Shown here piece after piece: positions 23,263 through 31,522 of a DNA stretch of 64,000 nt. Where the stretch lies: positions 1,674,001 through 1,738,000 of the forward strand of contig CAVYEG010000006.1 in NCBI GenBank assembly GCA_963767565.1, in the 5' to 3' direction. The position numbers and the translations under genes are program-made. The notes beneath the pieces were generated by a model. The model ran no database searches and had not been told where the DNA came from. It saw nothing but the letters and a program-made list of their open reading frames with translations. The stretch's first letter is position 1. The number at the start of each line of letters is the position of its first letter. This stretch comes from Palsa-504 sp963767565. GTDB lineage: Bacteria > Actinomycetota > Actinomycetes > Streptosporangiales > Streptosporangiaceae.

Positions 23263-24525
23263 TCACGGCGGGCGGACTTCCCGGCTCGGAGCCCTCGTCC
23301 ACCCGTCCAGGCTGGGCGACGCTGTCCGCGGCGGGCCAGGCGGGCGGCGCTGGCGGGTCAGGACCACGGCAGTGGCGGCCAGGACGGCCAGGCCGCACAG
23401 CACGTACAGGTCGCTGGTCACCATCCGGGCCGGGTTGACGGGGCGGCCGGGCCAGGTCAGCGGGATCAGGCCGGAAAAGACAACGGCCACCACCGCGGTA
23501 GCCGCGCCGCCCGTCACCGAGCGGTGCCGCCAGGCGGTGGTGGCCGTCCAGATCAGCAGTGATACAGCCCATACCCAGTGGTGCGCCCACGAAAACGGGG
23601 ACACAAGCAACCCGGTGATCGCGCAGCAGCACACCCCGCCCAGCCGCCAGCCTCGCCGGTGTGCCCAGGCCGCCACGGCCAGCCCGGCCAGCCCGCAGAT
23701 CACCGCCGCGGCCAGCCACCAGTCGTGCGCCCCGGTCAGGCGGCCCCCGGCCAGCCGGGCCACCGCCCCGGCCAGCGACTGGTTCGACGGGTTGGCCACG
23801 TTCCCCACCCGGCGCTGCGCGGCGAACACCCCGTCCAGCCAGAACACCCGCGACGCGGCAGGCAGCAGCAGCCACCCGGCCGCGATCGTGGCCGCGAACG
23901 CCCCGGCCGCAGTGGCCGCCGCCCGAGGGCGGCGGGTGATCAGCAGGTAGACCACGAAGATCAGCGGGGTCAGCTTGATCCCGGCCGCCACCCCGGTACC
24001 GATCCCCTGCCACCAGGCGCCATCTCGCTCCCGGAGCAGGTCCCACCCCACCAGCGCGGCTACGACCAGGTTGACCTCGCCCAGGTGCAGGGTGTACGCC
24101 GCCGGCCACAGCAACGCCGACAGTGCCGCGATCGCGAACACCGCCTCCGGGCGCGGCCGCACCCCGGCCGCCGCCAGTGACATCCAGACCAGCGCCACTA
24201 GCGCGCCGATGCTGACCACCGTGATGACGGCCGCCAGCCAGCCCTCCGTTCCCGTGGAACCGAGCCGGAACAGCGCGGCGGCGAACGGCGGGTAGGTGAA
24301 GCTGAACTGGGCGTGCGCGGAGTACAGCGCCCGGCTGGCGTGCTGCCCGCCCCACCAGTACACCCGCACATCCCGCAGCGGCCAGTGAGCACCCGGCGCC
24401 GACAACCCGGGAGCGGCGTACAGCACCAGCGCTGCCGCACCGGCCAGCAGCACCGCCATCCGCCGGCCCGGGCCGGTGCGCCGGGCCAGCGGCGGCATCC
24501 AGCGCGTCAACGAGCTCAGGGTCAT
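23263..24525 (-). CDS. GT87 (DUF2029) polyprenol-phosphate-mannose-dependent mannosyltransferase
   Basis: 420 residues with 10-12 hydrophobic segments. WPLRDVRVYWWGGQ in the first periplasmic loop holds the likely catalytic Asp; FTYPPFAAALF and GVAAGIKLTPLIF (conserved Lys) are typical of GT87 enzymes such as PimE and MptC-type transferases, which use polyprenyl-phospho-mannose outside the membrane. It lies 143 bases upstream of the PimB-like gene on the same strand, suggesting lipoglycan synthesis. The last 35 residues are Pro/Arg-rich and cytoplasmic. Confidence 0.83.
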   Translation of the reverse strand: MTLSSLTRWMPPLARRTGPGRRMAVLLAGAAALVLYAAPGLSAPGAHWPLRDVRVYWWGGQHASRALYSAHAQFSFTYPPFAAALFRLGSTGTEGWLAAVITVVSIGALVALVWMSLAAAGVRPRPEAVFAIAALSALLWPAAYTLHLGEVNLVVAALVGWDLLRERDGAWWQGIGTGVAAGIKLTPLIFVVYLLITRRPRAAATAAGAFAATIAAGWLLLPAASRVFWLDGVFAAQRRVGNVANPSNQSLAGAVARLAGGRLTGAHDWWLAAAVICGLAGLAVAAWAHRRGWRLGGVCCCAITGLLVSPFSWAHHWVWAVSLLIWTATTAWRHRSVTGGAATAVVAVVFSGLIPLTWPGRPVNPARMVTSDLYVLCGLAVLAATAVVLTRQRRPPGPPRTASPSLDGWTRAPSREVRPP

Positions 24526-24665
24526 GCTGGCCGAGGCTCGTGACAGGTCCGCCGCTGGTTCACGTGGTCCACACTGCCGCAGGAAGGTCCGCGGCGCATC
24601 AGCCGGCAGGCGGTTCTTACGACGCGGCCGTCACCCCGCGGGAGTAGTGCTGCGGGGTTCCCGGC

Positions 24666-25703
24666 TCAGGGCTGCAGCACACCGTCGAGGTTGTCGGCGT
24701 ACCAGGGCGTGCTCTCCGGGATTTTCTCCACGTCCATGCCTGTCTGTGGCGCGTCGATGATGTAGCCGCCGCCGACATAGATGGCCACATGCGACTCGCC
24801 GTTGTATTCCAGCAGGTCACCGGGCGCTAGCTGCGACAGGGGGACGTGCGGCAGGCTCGCCCACTGCTCGTAGCTGTCACGCGGGATGCCCACGCCCGCG
24901 GCCGCCCAGGCGGCCATGGCCAGACCGGAACAGTCGAAGCCCATATGGCAGGGGCCGGTGGCGCCGTAGACGTAGGGGCAGCCGAGCTGGGCGTAGGCGA
25001 ACGCGACCGCCTTGTCAGCCTGAGAGCTGGTCGGCCCGGTGTACGTGACCGGCGCGCTGCTGCCGTTCCCGCCGATCGAGTTGGTCTTCACCGTCTGCTG
25101 CTGGGGCACGGTCAGGCTGTCCAGCGTGGCCTGCTCGGCGGCGATGAGCTTGCCGAGGGAATTCTTGTGGTCGGTCAGCGATGTCTTGAGCGCGGCGATC
25201 CCGTCTTCGGTACGCTGCTGTTCCTGCTCGACCGCGGCCAGCTGGCTCGCGTCGTCCAGGAGCTGCTGGGTCTGGGCGTTCCTGTTGCCCGACAGCTCCT
25301 CGAGCAGCGCGCCCTGCTGGAGGACGACCGAGGGATCTCCCGAGGTGAGCACGCCCGCGATGGAGGTCGCGGAGGTGTCCTCGAAGGTGGCCGCGGCGAT
25401 CTGGGCCACGGTCATCTGGGCGGCCAGGAACTGGGCATCGGCGTGCCTGGCGTCCGCACGGAGCTGGGCCAGCCTCGTCTGGGCCGCCGTCAGCTGCCCG
25501 CTCACCTGGTCCAGCTGCTCGGTGACCTTGTCGAACTGCGAGGTGAGCTGGTTGACCCGGGCCTGAGCCTGAGCCACGGTAGGCGCCGGGCTGGCCCCGG
25601 CGCCGGAAGCGAAGACCGCGAGCCCGGCGATCGATGCCATCCCGGCGACGATCGCGACACCGCGGCGGAAACGGGACGAGCCGCCCGCTAGCCGCGTACC
25701 CAC
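24666..25703 (-). CDS. Secreted NlpC/P60 peptidoglycan endopeptidase (RipA-like)
   Basis: 345 residues. A basic N-terminus and hydrophobic stretch (about 12-38) form a signal peptide. Residues 45-210 are a long coiled coil rich in Gln, Leu and Asp, the usual regulatory arm of these enzymes. The NlpC/P60 domain has the catalytic Cys in MGFDCSGLAM, His in ESHVAIYVGGG, and the third site in IIDAPQTG. It cleaves peptide cross-bridges during cell separation. GTG 25703 is the start. Confidence 0.88.
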   Translation of the reverse strand: MGTRLAGGSSRFRRGVAIVAGMASIAGLAVFASGAGASPAPTVAQAQARVNQLTSQFDKVTEQLDQVSGQLTAAQTRLAQLRADARHADAQFLAAQMTVAQIAAATFEDTSATSIAGVLTSGDPSVVLQQGALLEELSGNRNAQTQQLLDDASQLAAVEQEQQRTEDGIAALKTSLTDHKNSLGKLIAAEQATLDSLTVPQQQTVKTNSIGGNGSSAPVTYTGPTSSQADKAVAFAYAQLGCPYVYGATGPCHMGFDCSGLAMAAWAAAGVGIPRDSYEQWASLPHVPLSQLAPGDLLEYNGESHVAIYVGGGYIIDAPQTGMDVEKIPESTPWYADNLDGVLQP

Positions 25704-26127
25704 GTGCCTACCACACTCCTCGTCAGCTGCGCCCTGCAGCGCGTCCGTCCAGGTCCTAAACCGTAGTCATTGACCAGGCAACATTTGTGGCAAGCGTAGT
25801 GAAGGCAATTGGGCGATTCAACCGATTCACCTAATTCCAACTCCTCCATTACGAAGCTCAGATTCTCCGGCGGAAACAGCATGGACACGTTACCATCAGG
25901 CCGCTTTCCCAGGCGGCATATGCATTACGTGAATGCACGGATACATTTTTGTGGCGGCGTTATAGGGCACCGTGCCGCTTATTGCCCGCGCAATGCCGCA
26001 TTGCGCCGATCGGGCGATTCGCTGGCCGTGGGCCGGACTGGCCGGCACCGCTGGTGCCGGAGGTGCTGGTGCCGGAGGCGGCGTGCCTGCGGCCGAAATG
26101 TCAGTGGCGGGATTTAACGTGGTGTCC
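25704..26127. promoter_or_regulatory. Divergent intergenic region between NlpC/P60 and exonuclease genes
   Basis: 424 bases, clearly more AT-rich than its surroundings. It holds a perfect palindrome GCGCAATG-CCG-CATTGCGC (25988-26006), two copies of a GCCACAAA/ATGT-type motif on the minus strand (near 25780-25793 and 25941-25956), and TAACGT (26115-26120), the -10 box of the exonuclease gene. I looked for the c-di-AMP riboswitch often found before cell-wall hydrolase genes of Streptomyces and could not recognise it. Confidence 0.4.
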
Positions 26128-26859
26128 GTGACGAGGCCGGCCATGATCACCAGGGCGCCGGGCGGACGCGTCGGCGTACCCCAGGCGCGGCCGGAGCCGA
26201 CGGGGCTGCACCTGGTCGGCCGCGAGCCGGCCGAGCATGAGCTGGCCGCGCAGACGCAGGCGGGGCCTGAGCTGGCGGGGCGTGAGCTGGCCGGGCTGGA
26301 GTTCGCGGTGGTCGACCTGGAGACCACGGGCTGGTCGCCGGGGGCGGCGGCGATCACCGAGATCGCGGCGGTCAGGATGCGCGGCGGACGGCGGCTCGGC
26401 GAGTTCGCCTCGCTGGTCAATACCGGCATCCCGGTGCCGCCCGGGATCGAGGACCTGACCGGGATCACCGACTGGATGCTGGCCGCGGCGCCACCGCTGG
26501 CCGCGGTCCTGCCGGGCCTGCTCAAGTTCGCCGACGGCTGCGTCCTGGTCGCGCACAACGCGCCGTTCGACATCGGCTTCCTGCAGGCCGCCTGCGGCCA
26601 GTGCGGCCTGGCCTGGCCCGGCTTCACCGTGCTCGATACCGTCATGCTGGCCAGGCGGGTGATGGACCCGGACGAGGTGCCCGACTGCAAGCTGGGCACG
26701 CTGGCCGGGTTCTTCCGCGCGCATACGGCGCCGAGCCATCGTGCGCTGGCCGACGCGCGGGCCACCGCAGACGTCCTCGGCTGGCTGATCAGGAGGCTGG
26801 CCCATCGCGGTGTGTGTACCCTCGGTCAGCTCGGCGCCTGGCCGAACGTAGTAGCGTAA
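26128..26859 (+). CDS. DEDDh 3'-5' exonuclease (DNA polymerase III epsilon-like)
   Basis: 243 residues. Exonuclease motifs: VDLETTG (Asp, Glu), HNAPFDIGFL (Asp) and HRALADARATADVL (His, Asp), in the order of DnaQ-like proofreading exonucleases. There is a Gln/Glu-rich N-terminal stretch of about 45 residues before the domain. As a stand-alone protein without polymerase it probably acts in DNA repair or degradation of nucleic acid ends. TAACGT ends 7 bases before GTG 26128, supporting this start; ATG 26098 is an alternative. Confidence 0.83.
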   Translation: MTRPAMITRAPGGRVGVPQARPEPTGLHLVGREPAEHELAAQTQAGPELAGRELAGLEFAVVDLETTGWSPGAAAITEIAAVRMRGGRRLGEFASLVNTGIPVPPGIEDLTGITDWMLAAAPPLAAVLPGLLKFADGCVLVAHNAPFDIGFLQAACGQCGLAWPGFTVLDTVMLARRVMDPDEVPDCKLGTLAGFFRAHTAPSHRALADARATADVLGWLIRRLAHRGVCTLGQLGAWPNVVA

Positions 26860-26922
26860 GCGCCAGCCAGGCAAGCAGGCCGCCCACCGGCTGGCCGGTC
26901 ACGACAATCTGGGAGGCATCCA

Positions 26923-27210
26923 GTGGTCACCGCGATCGTCTTGGTGCGGGCCGAGATCCAGCGCATTCCCGAGGTGGCCGAGATCATCGCCCAGATCCCC
27001 GAGGTCAGCGAGGTGTACTCGGTCACCGGTGAGTTCGACCTGGTGGCCATGGTCCGGGTCAGGACGCACGAGGATCTCGCCGACGTCATCCCCGGCCGGC
27101 TGAACAAGGTTCCCGGCGTCACGCACACCGAGACCCATATCGCCTTCCGCACCTACTCCAGGCACGACCTGGAGGCCGCCTTCTCCCTGGGCCTGGCCGA
27201 CGGCTCCTGA
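26923..27210 (+). CDS. Lrp/AsnC ligand-binding-domain protein without DNA-binding domain
   Basis: 95 residues forming only the RAM/AsnC effector domain: IVLVRAEIQRIPEVAEIIAQ, then VTGEFDLVAMVRV and RLNKVPGVTHTETHIAFR. Such stand-alone domains bind amino acids and may pair with full-length Lrp proteins. GGGAGG lies 8-10 bases before GTG 26923. It is convergent with trpD. Confidence 0.87.
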   Translation: MVTAIVLVRAEIQRIPEVAEIIAQIPEVSEVYSVTGEFDLVAMVRVRTHEDLADVIPGRLNKVPGVTHTETHIAFRTYSRHDLEAAFSLGLADGS

Positions 27211-27241
27211 ACGCGGCAGAGGGGTTCGGGTACGGGGCAGG

Positions 27242-28300
27242 CTAGCGGCCCTTAGGGTCGAGGCGGTGGCTGACCTCGATCCAGCGGTCGAGCAGGGCGC
27301 GGGCGGCGCCGGAGTCCACGGCTTCGGTGGCCCGGGCGTAACCGTCGGCCAGGGCCGGGGTGACCGCATCCGGGCCGGGCACGCCGGCCGACGCGGCCAG
27401 CGCGGCCGCCGCGTTCAGCAGCACGATGTCGCGCACCGGGCCTCGCTCGCCGGCCAGCACCGCGCGGGCTACGGCCGCGTTGCGGGAGGCGTCACCGCCG
27501 CGCAGGTCGGCGACCGAGGCCGGGGGCAGCCCGAGCGCCGCGGGCGAGAACTCGGTCTGGGCCACCTGGCCGTCGTGCACCACCCACATCGTGGACGGGC
27601 CGGTGGTGGTCAGCTCGTCCAGCCCGTCCGAGCCGTGGAAGACCAGGGCCGAACATCCGCGCCCGGCCAGCACCCCGGCGATGATCGCGCCCATGACCGG
27701 GTCGAACACCCCGACCGCCTGGGCCGTGGGCCGGGCCGGGTTGGCCACCGGGCCCAGGAAGTTGAATACGGTCGGCACGCCGAGCTCACTGCGGGTCGGG
27801 CCCGCGTACCGCAGCGCCGGGTGATACAGCGGCGCGAACAGGAACGCGACCCCGATCGTGTCGGCCAGTTCGGCGCTGGCCGCGGGCGGCAGGTCGATGA
27901 CCACGCCGAGCGCCTCGAGCACGTCGGCGGCACCGCACGCCGACGACGCGGCCCGGTTGCCGTGCTTGACCATCCGCGCCCCGGCCGCGGCGGCCACGAT
28001 CGTGCCCATGGTGGACACGTTGACGGTGCGCGCGCCGTCCCCGCCGGTACCCACCAGGTCGGTGCGCGGGCCGGCCAGGTGGATCGGCGTGGCGTGCGCG
28101 AGCATGGCCCGGGCCAGGCCGGTCAGCTCGGCTACCGAGCTGCCCTTGATCCGCAGCGCGACCCCGAATCCCGCGATCTGCGAGGGCGTCGCCGCGCCCT
28201 CCATGATCTCGTTCATGGCCCACTCGCTCTCGTCCGCGGTGAGCGACTCGCCGCGGATCAGCGCGGCGAGCAGCGCGGGCCACGTGGTGCGGGCATCCAT
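27242..28300 (-). CDS. trpD: Anthranilate phosphoribosyltransferase
   Basis: 352 residues. Transfers phosphoribose from PRPP to anthranilate, the second step of tryptophan synthesis. GTGGDGARTVNVST (PRPP loop) and KHGNRAASSACGAADVLEALG (anthranilate site) are present. ATG 28300 has AGGGAG about 7 bases upstream. It is not in a trp operon here; the neighbours are a receiver-like gene and the Lrp-like gene. A dispersed repeat copy lies just upstream. Confidence 0.92.
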   Translation of the reverse strand: MDARTTWPALLAALIRGESLTADESEWAMNEIMEGAATPSQIAGFGVALRIKGSSVAELTGLARAMLAHATPIHLAGPRTDLVGTGGDGARTVNVSTMGTIVAAAAGARMVKHGNRAASSACGAADVLEALGVVIDLPPAASAELADTIGVAFLFAPLYHPALRYAGPTRSELGVPTVFNFLGPVANPARPTAQAVGVFDPVMGAIIAGVLAGRGCSALVFHGSDGLDELTTTGPSTMWVVHDGQVAQTEFSPAALGLPPASVADLRGGDASRNAAVARAVLAGERGPVRDIVLLNAAAALAASAGVPGPDAVTPALADGYARATEAVDSGAARALLDRWIEVSHRLDPKGR

Positions 28301-28352
28301 GACAGGCTCCCTGGGTGGGTGTGCGGGAGAACTACAAATCGGAGGAGAGGAA

Positions 28353-28382
28353 CCACGGATCGTTCGGCGAATAACAGAAAAG
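28353..28382 (+). repeat. Dispersed palindromic repeat, copy C (half element)
   Basis: CCACGGATCGTTCGGC followed by CAGAAAAG, upstream of trpD. It matches copies A, B and D with one substitution in the core and a 6-base insertion. Confidence 0.5.
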
Positions 28383-28425
28383 CGCGGCGGGTCCAGGGTC
28401 AATCAGACAGTAAGGACAGCGGGGT

Positions 28426-28815
28426 TCAGCCTGCCACGGCGGCGCGGCCGCGCATCAGGCCGGCCAGTTCGTGGGCCAGCGTGACCGGATCAACGGGGTG
28501 GGTGATCACGGCGTCGGCGCGGGACCAGGCGGCGAGCCAGCCGTCGTCGGCGCGGCCCACGACCAGCAGCACCGGCGGGCAGTTGTAGATCTCGTCCTTG
28601 GCCTGACGGCACACGCCCATCCCGCCGAGCGGCTGGGCCTCGCCGTCCAGCACCATCACGTCGACGCCACCAGCGTCGAGCAGCCGGAACAGGGCCGGCT
28701 GGGTGGCCACCTCGATTATCTCCGCGTCCGGCACGTCCATGGCGGGACGACGACCGATGGCGAGCTTGATCTGAGCCCGGACATCCGCGTCGTGGCTGTA
28801 CACAACGACCTTCAT
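28426..28815 (-). CDS. Receiver-domain-like protein without output domain
   Basis: 129 residues. The pattern VVVYSHDADVRAQIKLAI, then VDVMVLDGEAQPLGGMGV with the aspartate at the phospho-acceptor position, and a final alpha/beta repeat resemble CheY-like receivers, but the acidic pair near the N-terminus is weak. It may be a degenerate receiver. TAGCAT (28823-28828) lies 7 bases before the ATG, a leaderless layout. It is divergent from ctaE with 79 bases between starts. Confidence 0.72.
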   Translation of the reverse strand: MKVVVYSHDADVRAQIKLAIGRRPAMDVPDAEIIEVATQPALFRLLDAGGVDVMVLDGEAQPLGGMGVCRQAKDEIYNCPPVLLVVGRADDGWLAAWSRADAVITHPVDPVTLAHELAGLMRGRAAVAG

Positions 28816-28894
28816 GCAAGGCATGCTACCGATGGCGAGACTGATGCGGGGGGTCGCGTAGCGATCGCCTACAGGTTGTCGTAATAATTGCTTC

Positions 28895-29535
28895 GTGGCG
28901 ACAGCAACTGTGCAGACGAGCCCCCGCCCGCCGGTCAGCAGACCAAACCTGGTCAGCGTCGGCACCATCGTCTGGCTTTCCTCCGAGCTGATGTTCTTCG
29001 CGGCCCTGTTCGCGATGTACTTCACCGTCAGGTCGGTGGACAAGGGCCAGGGTCTGGCCTGGCCAGGCGCGCACCTGGACATCGCGCTCGGGTCGACGAA
29101 CACCACCGTGCTGCTGCTGTCCAGCGTCACTTGCCAGATGGGCGTGTTCGCGGTCGAGCGTGGTCAGATCAAGCGACGCTGGATCGATCCTGCATCCGAT
29201 GAGCTGGGGCCTGCGTGAATGGTACGTGCTCACCTTCCTGATGGGCCGTATTTCGACCTCGGGCCAGGGCTACGAGTACCTGGACCTGGTAAGGAAGCAG
29301 CATCTTACCCTGTCGTCGAGCGCCTACGGCTCGGTGTTCTACCTGACCACAGGGTTTCACGGACTGCACGTCGCGGGCGGCCTCGTCGCCTTCATCTTCC
29401 TGCTCGGCCGCACCTACGCGGCCAAGACGATTCACCCACGAACAGCAGGTCAGCGCGATCGTCGTGTCCTACTACTGGCACTTCGTCGACGTCGTGTGGA
29501 TCGGCCTGTTCACCACCATCTACCTCATCCACTAG
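28895..29535 (+). pseudogene. ctaE: Cytochrome c oxidase subunit III, frameshifted twice
   Basis: Three consecutive frames together give a normal subunit III of about 205 residues. Segment 1 (from GTG 28895) has VSVGTIVWLSSELMFFAALF and ends after FAVERGQIKRR; segment 2 has LREWYVLTFLMG and GSVFYLTTGFHGLHVAGG; segment 3 has FTHEQQ and SYYWHFVDVVWIGLF, ending TAG at 29533. One extra base near 29180 and one near 29430 separate them. The gene heads the ctaE-qcrC-qcrA-qcrB operon, and loss of subunit III would be costly, so residual sequencing error is a serious possibility. Confidence 0.85.
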
Positions 29536-29549
29536 TCAGGGGACAGCGA

Positions 29550-30395
29550 GTGAGCTGGATCATCGCCAGGCGCAGGCGCCCGGCCGCCGGCTACGCCGCC
29601 CTGCTGCTGGGGCTCGTCGTTGTCGCGCTGGTCTACGGAGCCTTGACCCGTACCGGCAGCGGCGCGCAGGCATCCGCCTCGGCGCAGCAGGACATCGCCC
29701 AGGGCAAGGCCCTGTTCCAAGCGACCTGCTCGAGCTGCCACGGCCTGGACGCCCAGGGCACCACGCAGGCGCCGAGCCTGATCGGCGCGGGCGCGGCCGC
29801 CGTCTACTTCCAGATGTCCACCGGCCGCATGCCGGCCAAGGAGGTCGGCGCGGAGAACGTCCGCAGCCCGGTGCGGTACACCCAGCAGCAGATCTACGCG
29901 ATCGCCGACTACGTCGCCTCTCTCGGCGGCGGGCCCGCGATTCCCGATGCCCAGCAGGTGTCCACGGTCGGCGCGGACACCGCGCTCGGGTCCCAGCTGT
30001 TCATGGCCAACTGCGCGCAGTGTCACGGCTTCGCCGGGGACGGCGGGGCGCTCACCTACGGCAAGTTCGCGCCGGCGTTGACCCAGGCCACCCCGACGCA
30101 GATCTACACGGCCATGCTGACCGGGCCCGAGGCGATGCCGGCGTTCTCCGATGGGACCCTCAGCTCGCAGGCCAAGCGCGACATCATCGCCTACATCACC
30201 GACACGCGGACCGAGCCCAACCCCGGCGGGCTGTCGCTCGGCCGGATCGGCCCCGTCACCGAGGGCCTGGTCATCTTCCTGGGCGGGATGGGCTTCCTGG
30301 TGCTGACCGCGCTGTGGATCACCGCCAAGCGCCGTGAGCCCTGGGACGTGGCACAGGAAAGGAACTCGGCGAGGTCCGGGACGGAGCACGAATGA
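29550..30395 (+). CDS. qcrC: Cytochrome bc1 complex diheme cytochrome c subunit
   Basis: 281 residues. An N-terminal helix, two c-type heme sites (CSSCH near residue 60 and CAQCH near 155) and a C-terminal membrane helix (about 235-260). In actinobacteria this subunit replaces soluble cytochrome c and passes electrons directly to the aa3 oxidase in a supercomplex. GTG 29550 has GGGG about 10 bases upstream and lies 14 bases after the ctaE stop. Its TGA overlaps the qcrA ATG. Confidence 0.93.
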   Translation: MSWIIARRRRPAAGYAALLLGLVVVALVYGALTRTGSGAQASASAQQDIAQGKALFQATCSSCHGLDAQGTTQAPSLIGAGAAAVYFQMSTGRMPAKEVGAENVRSPVRYTQQQIYAIADYVASLGGGPAIPDAQQVSTVGADTALGSQLFMANCAQCHGFAGDGGALTYGKFAPALTQATPTQIYTAMLTGPEAMPAFSDGTLSSQAKRDIIAYITDTRTEPNPGGLSLGRIGPVTEGLVIFLGGMGFLVLTALWITAKRREPWDVAQERNSARSGTEHE

Positions 30396-31522
30396 GCGAC
30401 ATGGAAGAGACCGGGGGGACACCCGAGCTTCCCGAGGGACCTGAAGTCCCCGCCACACCGCACCGGGTGATCGGTACTCCGCCGCCGTCGCCGCGGCTGC
30501 TCGGCCGCGGCGACGGCGATGCGGAAGCCGCGGGCGAGCACCCCGGCGGCGGGGTGGCCGTCGCGGAGCACGCGGTGGAGAAGCTGCCGGCCGAGCCGGA
30601 CTTCCCCCAGCACGCCAACAACGCCGAGAAGATCGTCGTGGCGTTGTTCCTGCTCGCGTTCGTCGCGGGCTGCGGGTTCATCGCCGCCTACATCGGCCTG
30701 GGCGTGCACACGGTCGACAAGGTCTTCCGGTCCAACCTGGCCCTCGGCCTGTCGCTGTCGGTCGCGCTGCTCGCGCTGGGCGCCGGCGCGGTGATCTGGG
30801 TCCGGCACCTGATGCCGGACGTGGAGCTGGTGGAGGAACGGCACGAGATGCGGTCGACCGACGCCGAGCGGGCTGACTTCCAGGAGTACTTCGAGGAAGC
30901 CTCGGGGGCCAGCCAGTTCGTCAAGCGGCCCATGGTCCGGCGCTCGCTCATGCTGGCCACGCTGCCGCTGGCCGCCGCCCCGCTGGTACTGCTGCGCGAC
31001 CTGGGCCCGCTGCCCGGGACCAGCCTGCGGCACACGGTGTGGAGCCCCGGCCGCCGGCTGCTGGTCTACGGCACCAACCAGCCGATCACCGCGGCCGAGT
31101 TCAGCGCGCCGGGCGGCATGATCACCATCGTGCCGGAAGGCTACTCCGACGACCTGGACGCGCTGGCCAAGGCTGCCGTCATCCTCATCAAGTTCCGGCC
31201 GGGTGAGCTGAACATCCCCACCAGGACCCAGGGCAGTACCGTGGTAGGGACGATGAACTGGGCGGTCGACAACATCGTGGCCTACTCCAAGATCTGCACG
31301 CACGTGGGCTGCCCGGCGGCGCTGTACGAGCAGACCACGCACCACATCCTGTGCCCGTGCCACCAGTCCACGTTCGACGCGTCCACCGGCGCGACCGTGA
31401 TCTTCGGGCCAGCCCCGCGGCCGCTGCCGCAGCTGCCGCTGGCCGTGGACGGCTCGGGTTACCTGGTGGCCCAGAGCGACTTCACCCAGCCCGTCGGCCC
31501 GAGTTTCTGGGAGCGCGGATGA
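30392..31522 (+). CDS. qcrA: Cytochrome bc1 complex Rieske iron-sulfur subunit
   Basis: 376 residues. A long charged N-terminus (about 80 residues), three membrane helices, and a C-terminal Rieske domain with CTHVGC and CPCHQSTFD binding the 2Fe-2S cluster. The three-helix form is the actinobacterial type. It overlaps qcrC and qcrB by ATGA at both ends, indicating translational coupling. Confidence 0.93.
   Translation: MSDMEETGGTPELPEGPEVPATPHRVIGTPPPSPRLLGRGDGDAEAAGEHPGGGVAVAEHAVEKLPAEPDFPQHANNAEKIVVALFLLAFVAGCGFIAAYIGLGVHTVDKVFRSNLALGLSLSVALLALGAGAVIWVRHLMPDVELVEERHEMRSTDAERADFQEYFEEASGASQFVKRPMVRRSLMLATLPLAAAPLVLLRDLGPLPGTSLRHTVWSPGRRLLVYGTNQPITAAEFSAPGGMITIVPEGYSDDLDALAKAAVILIKFRPGELNIPTRTQGSTVVGTMNWAVDNIVAYSKICTHVGCPAALYEQTTHHILCPCHQSTFDASTGATVIFGPAPRPLPQLPLAVDGSGYLVAQSDFTQPVGPSFWERG

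Noticed and set aside
25704..25960. c-di-AMP (ydaO/yuaA) riboswitch before the NlpC/P60 gene
   Set aside because: Looked for because of the known link in Streptomyces, but the conserved blocks could not be found by eye. A covariance-model search would settle it.
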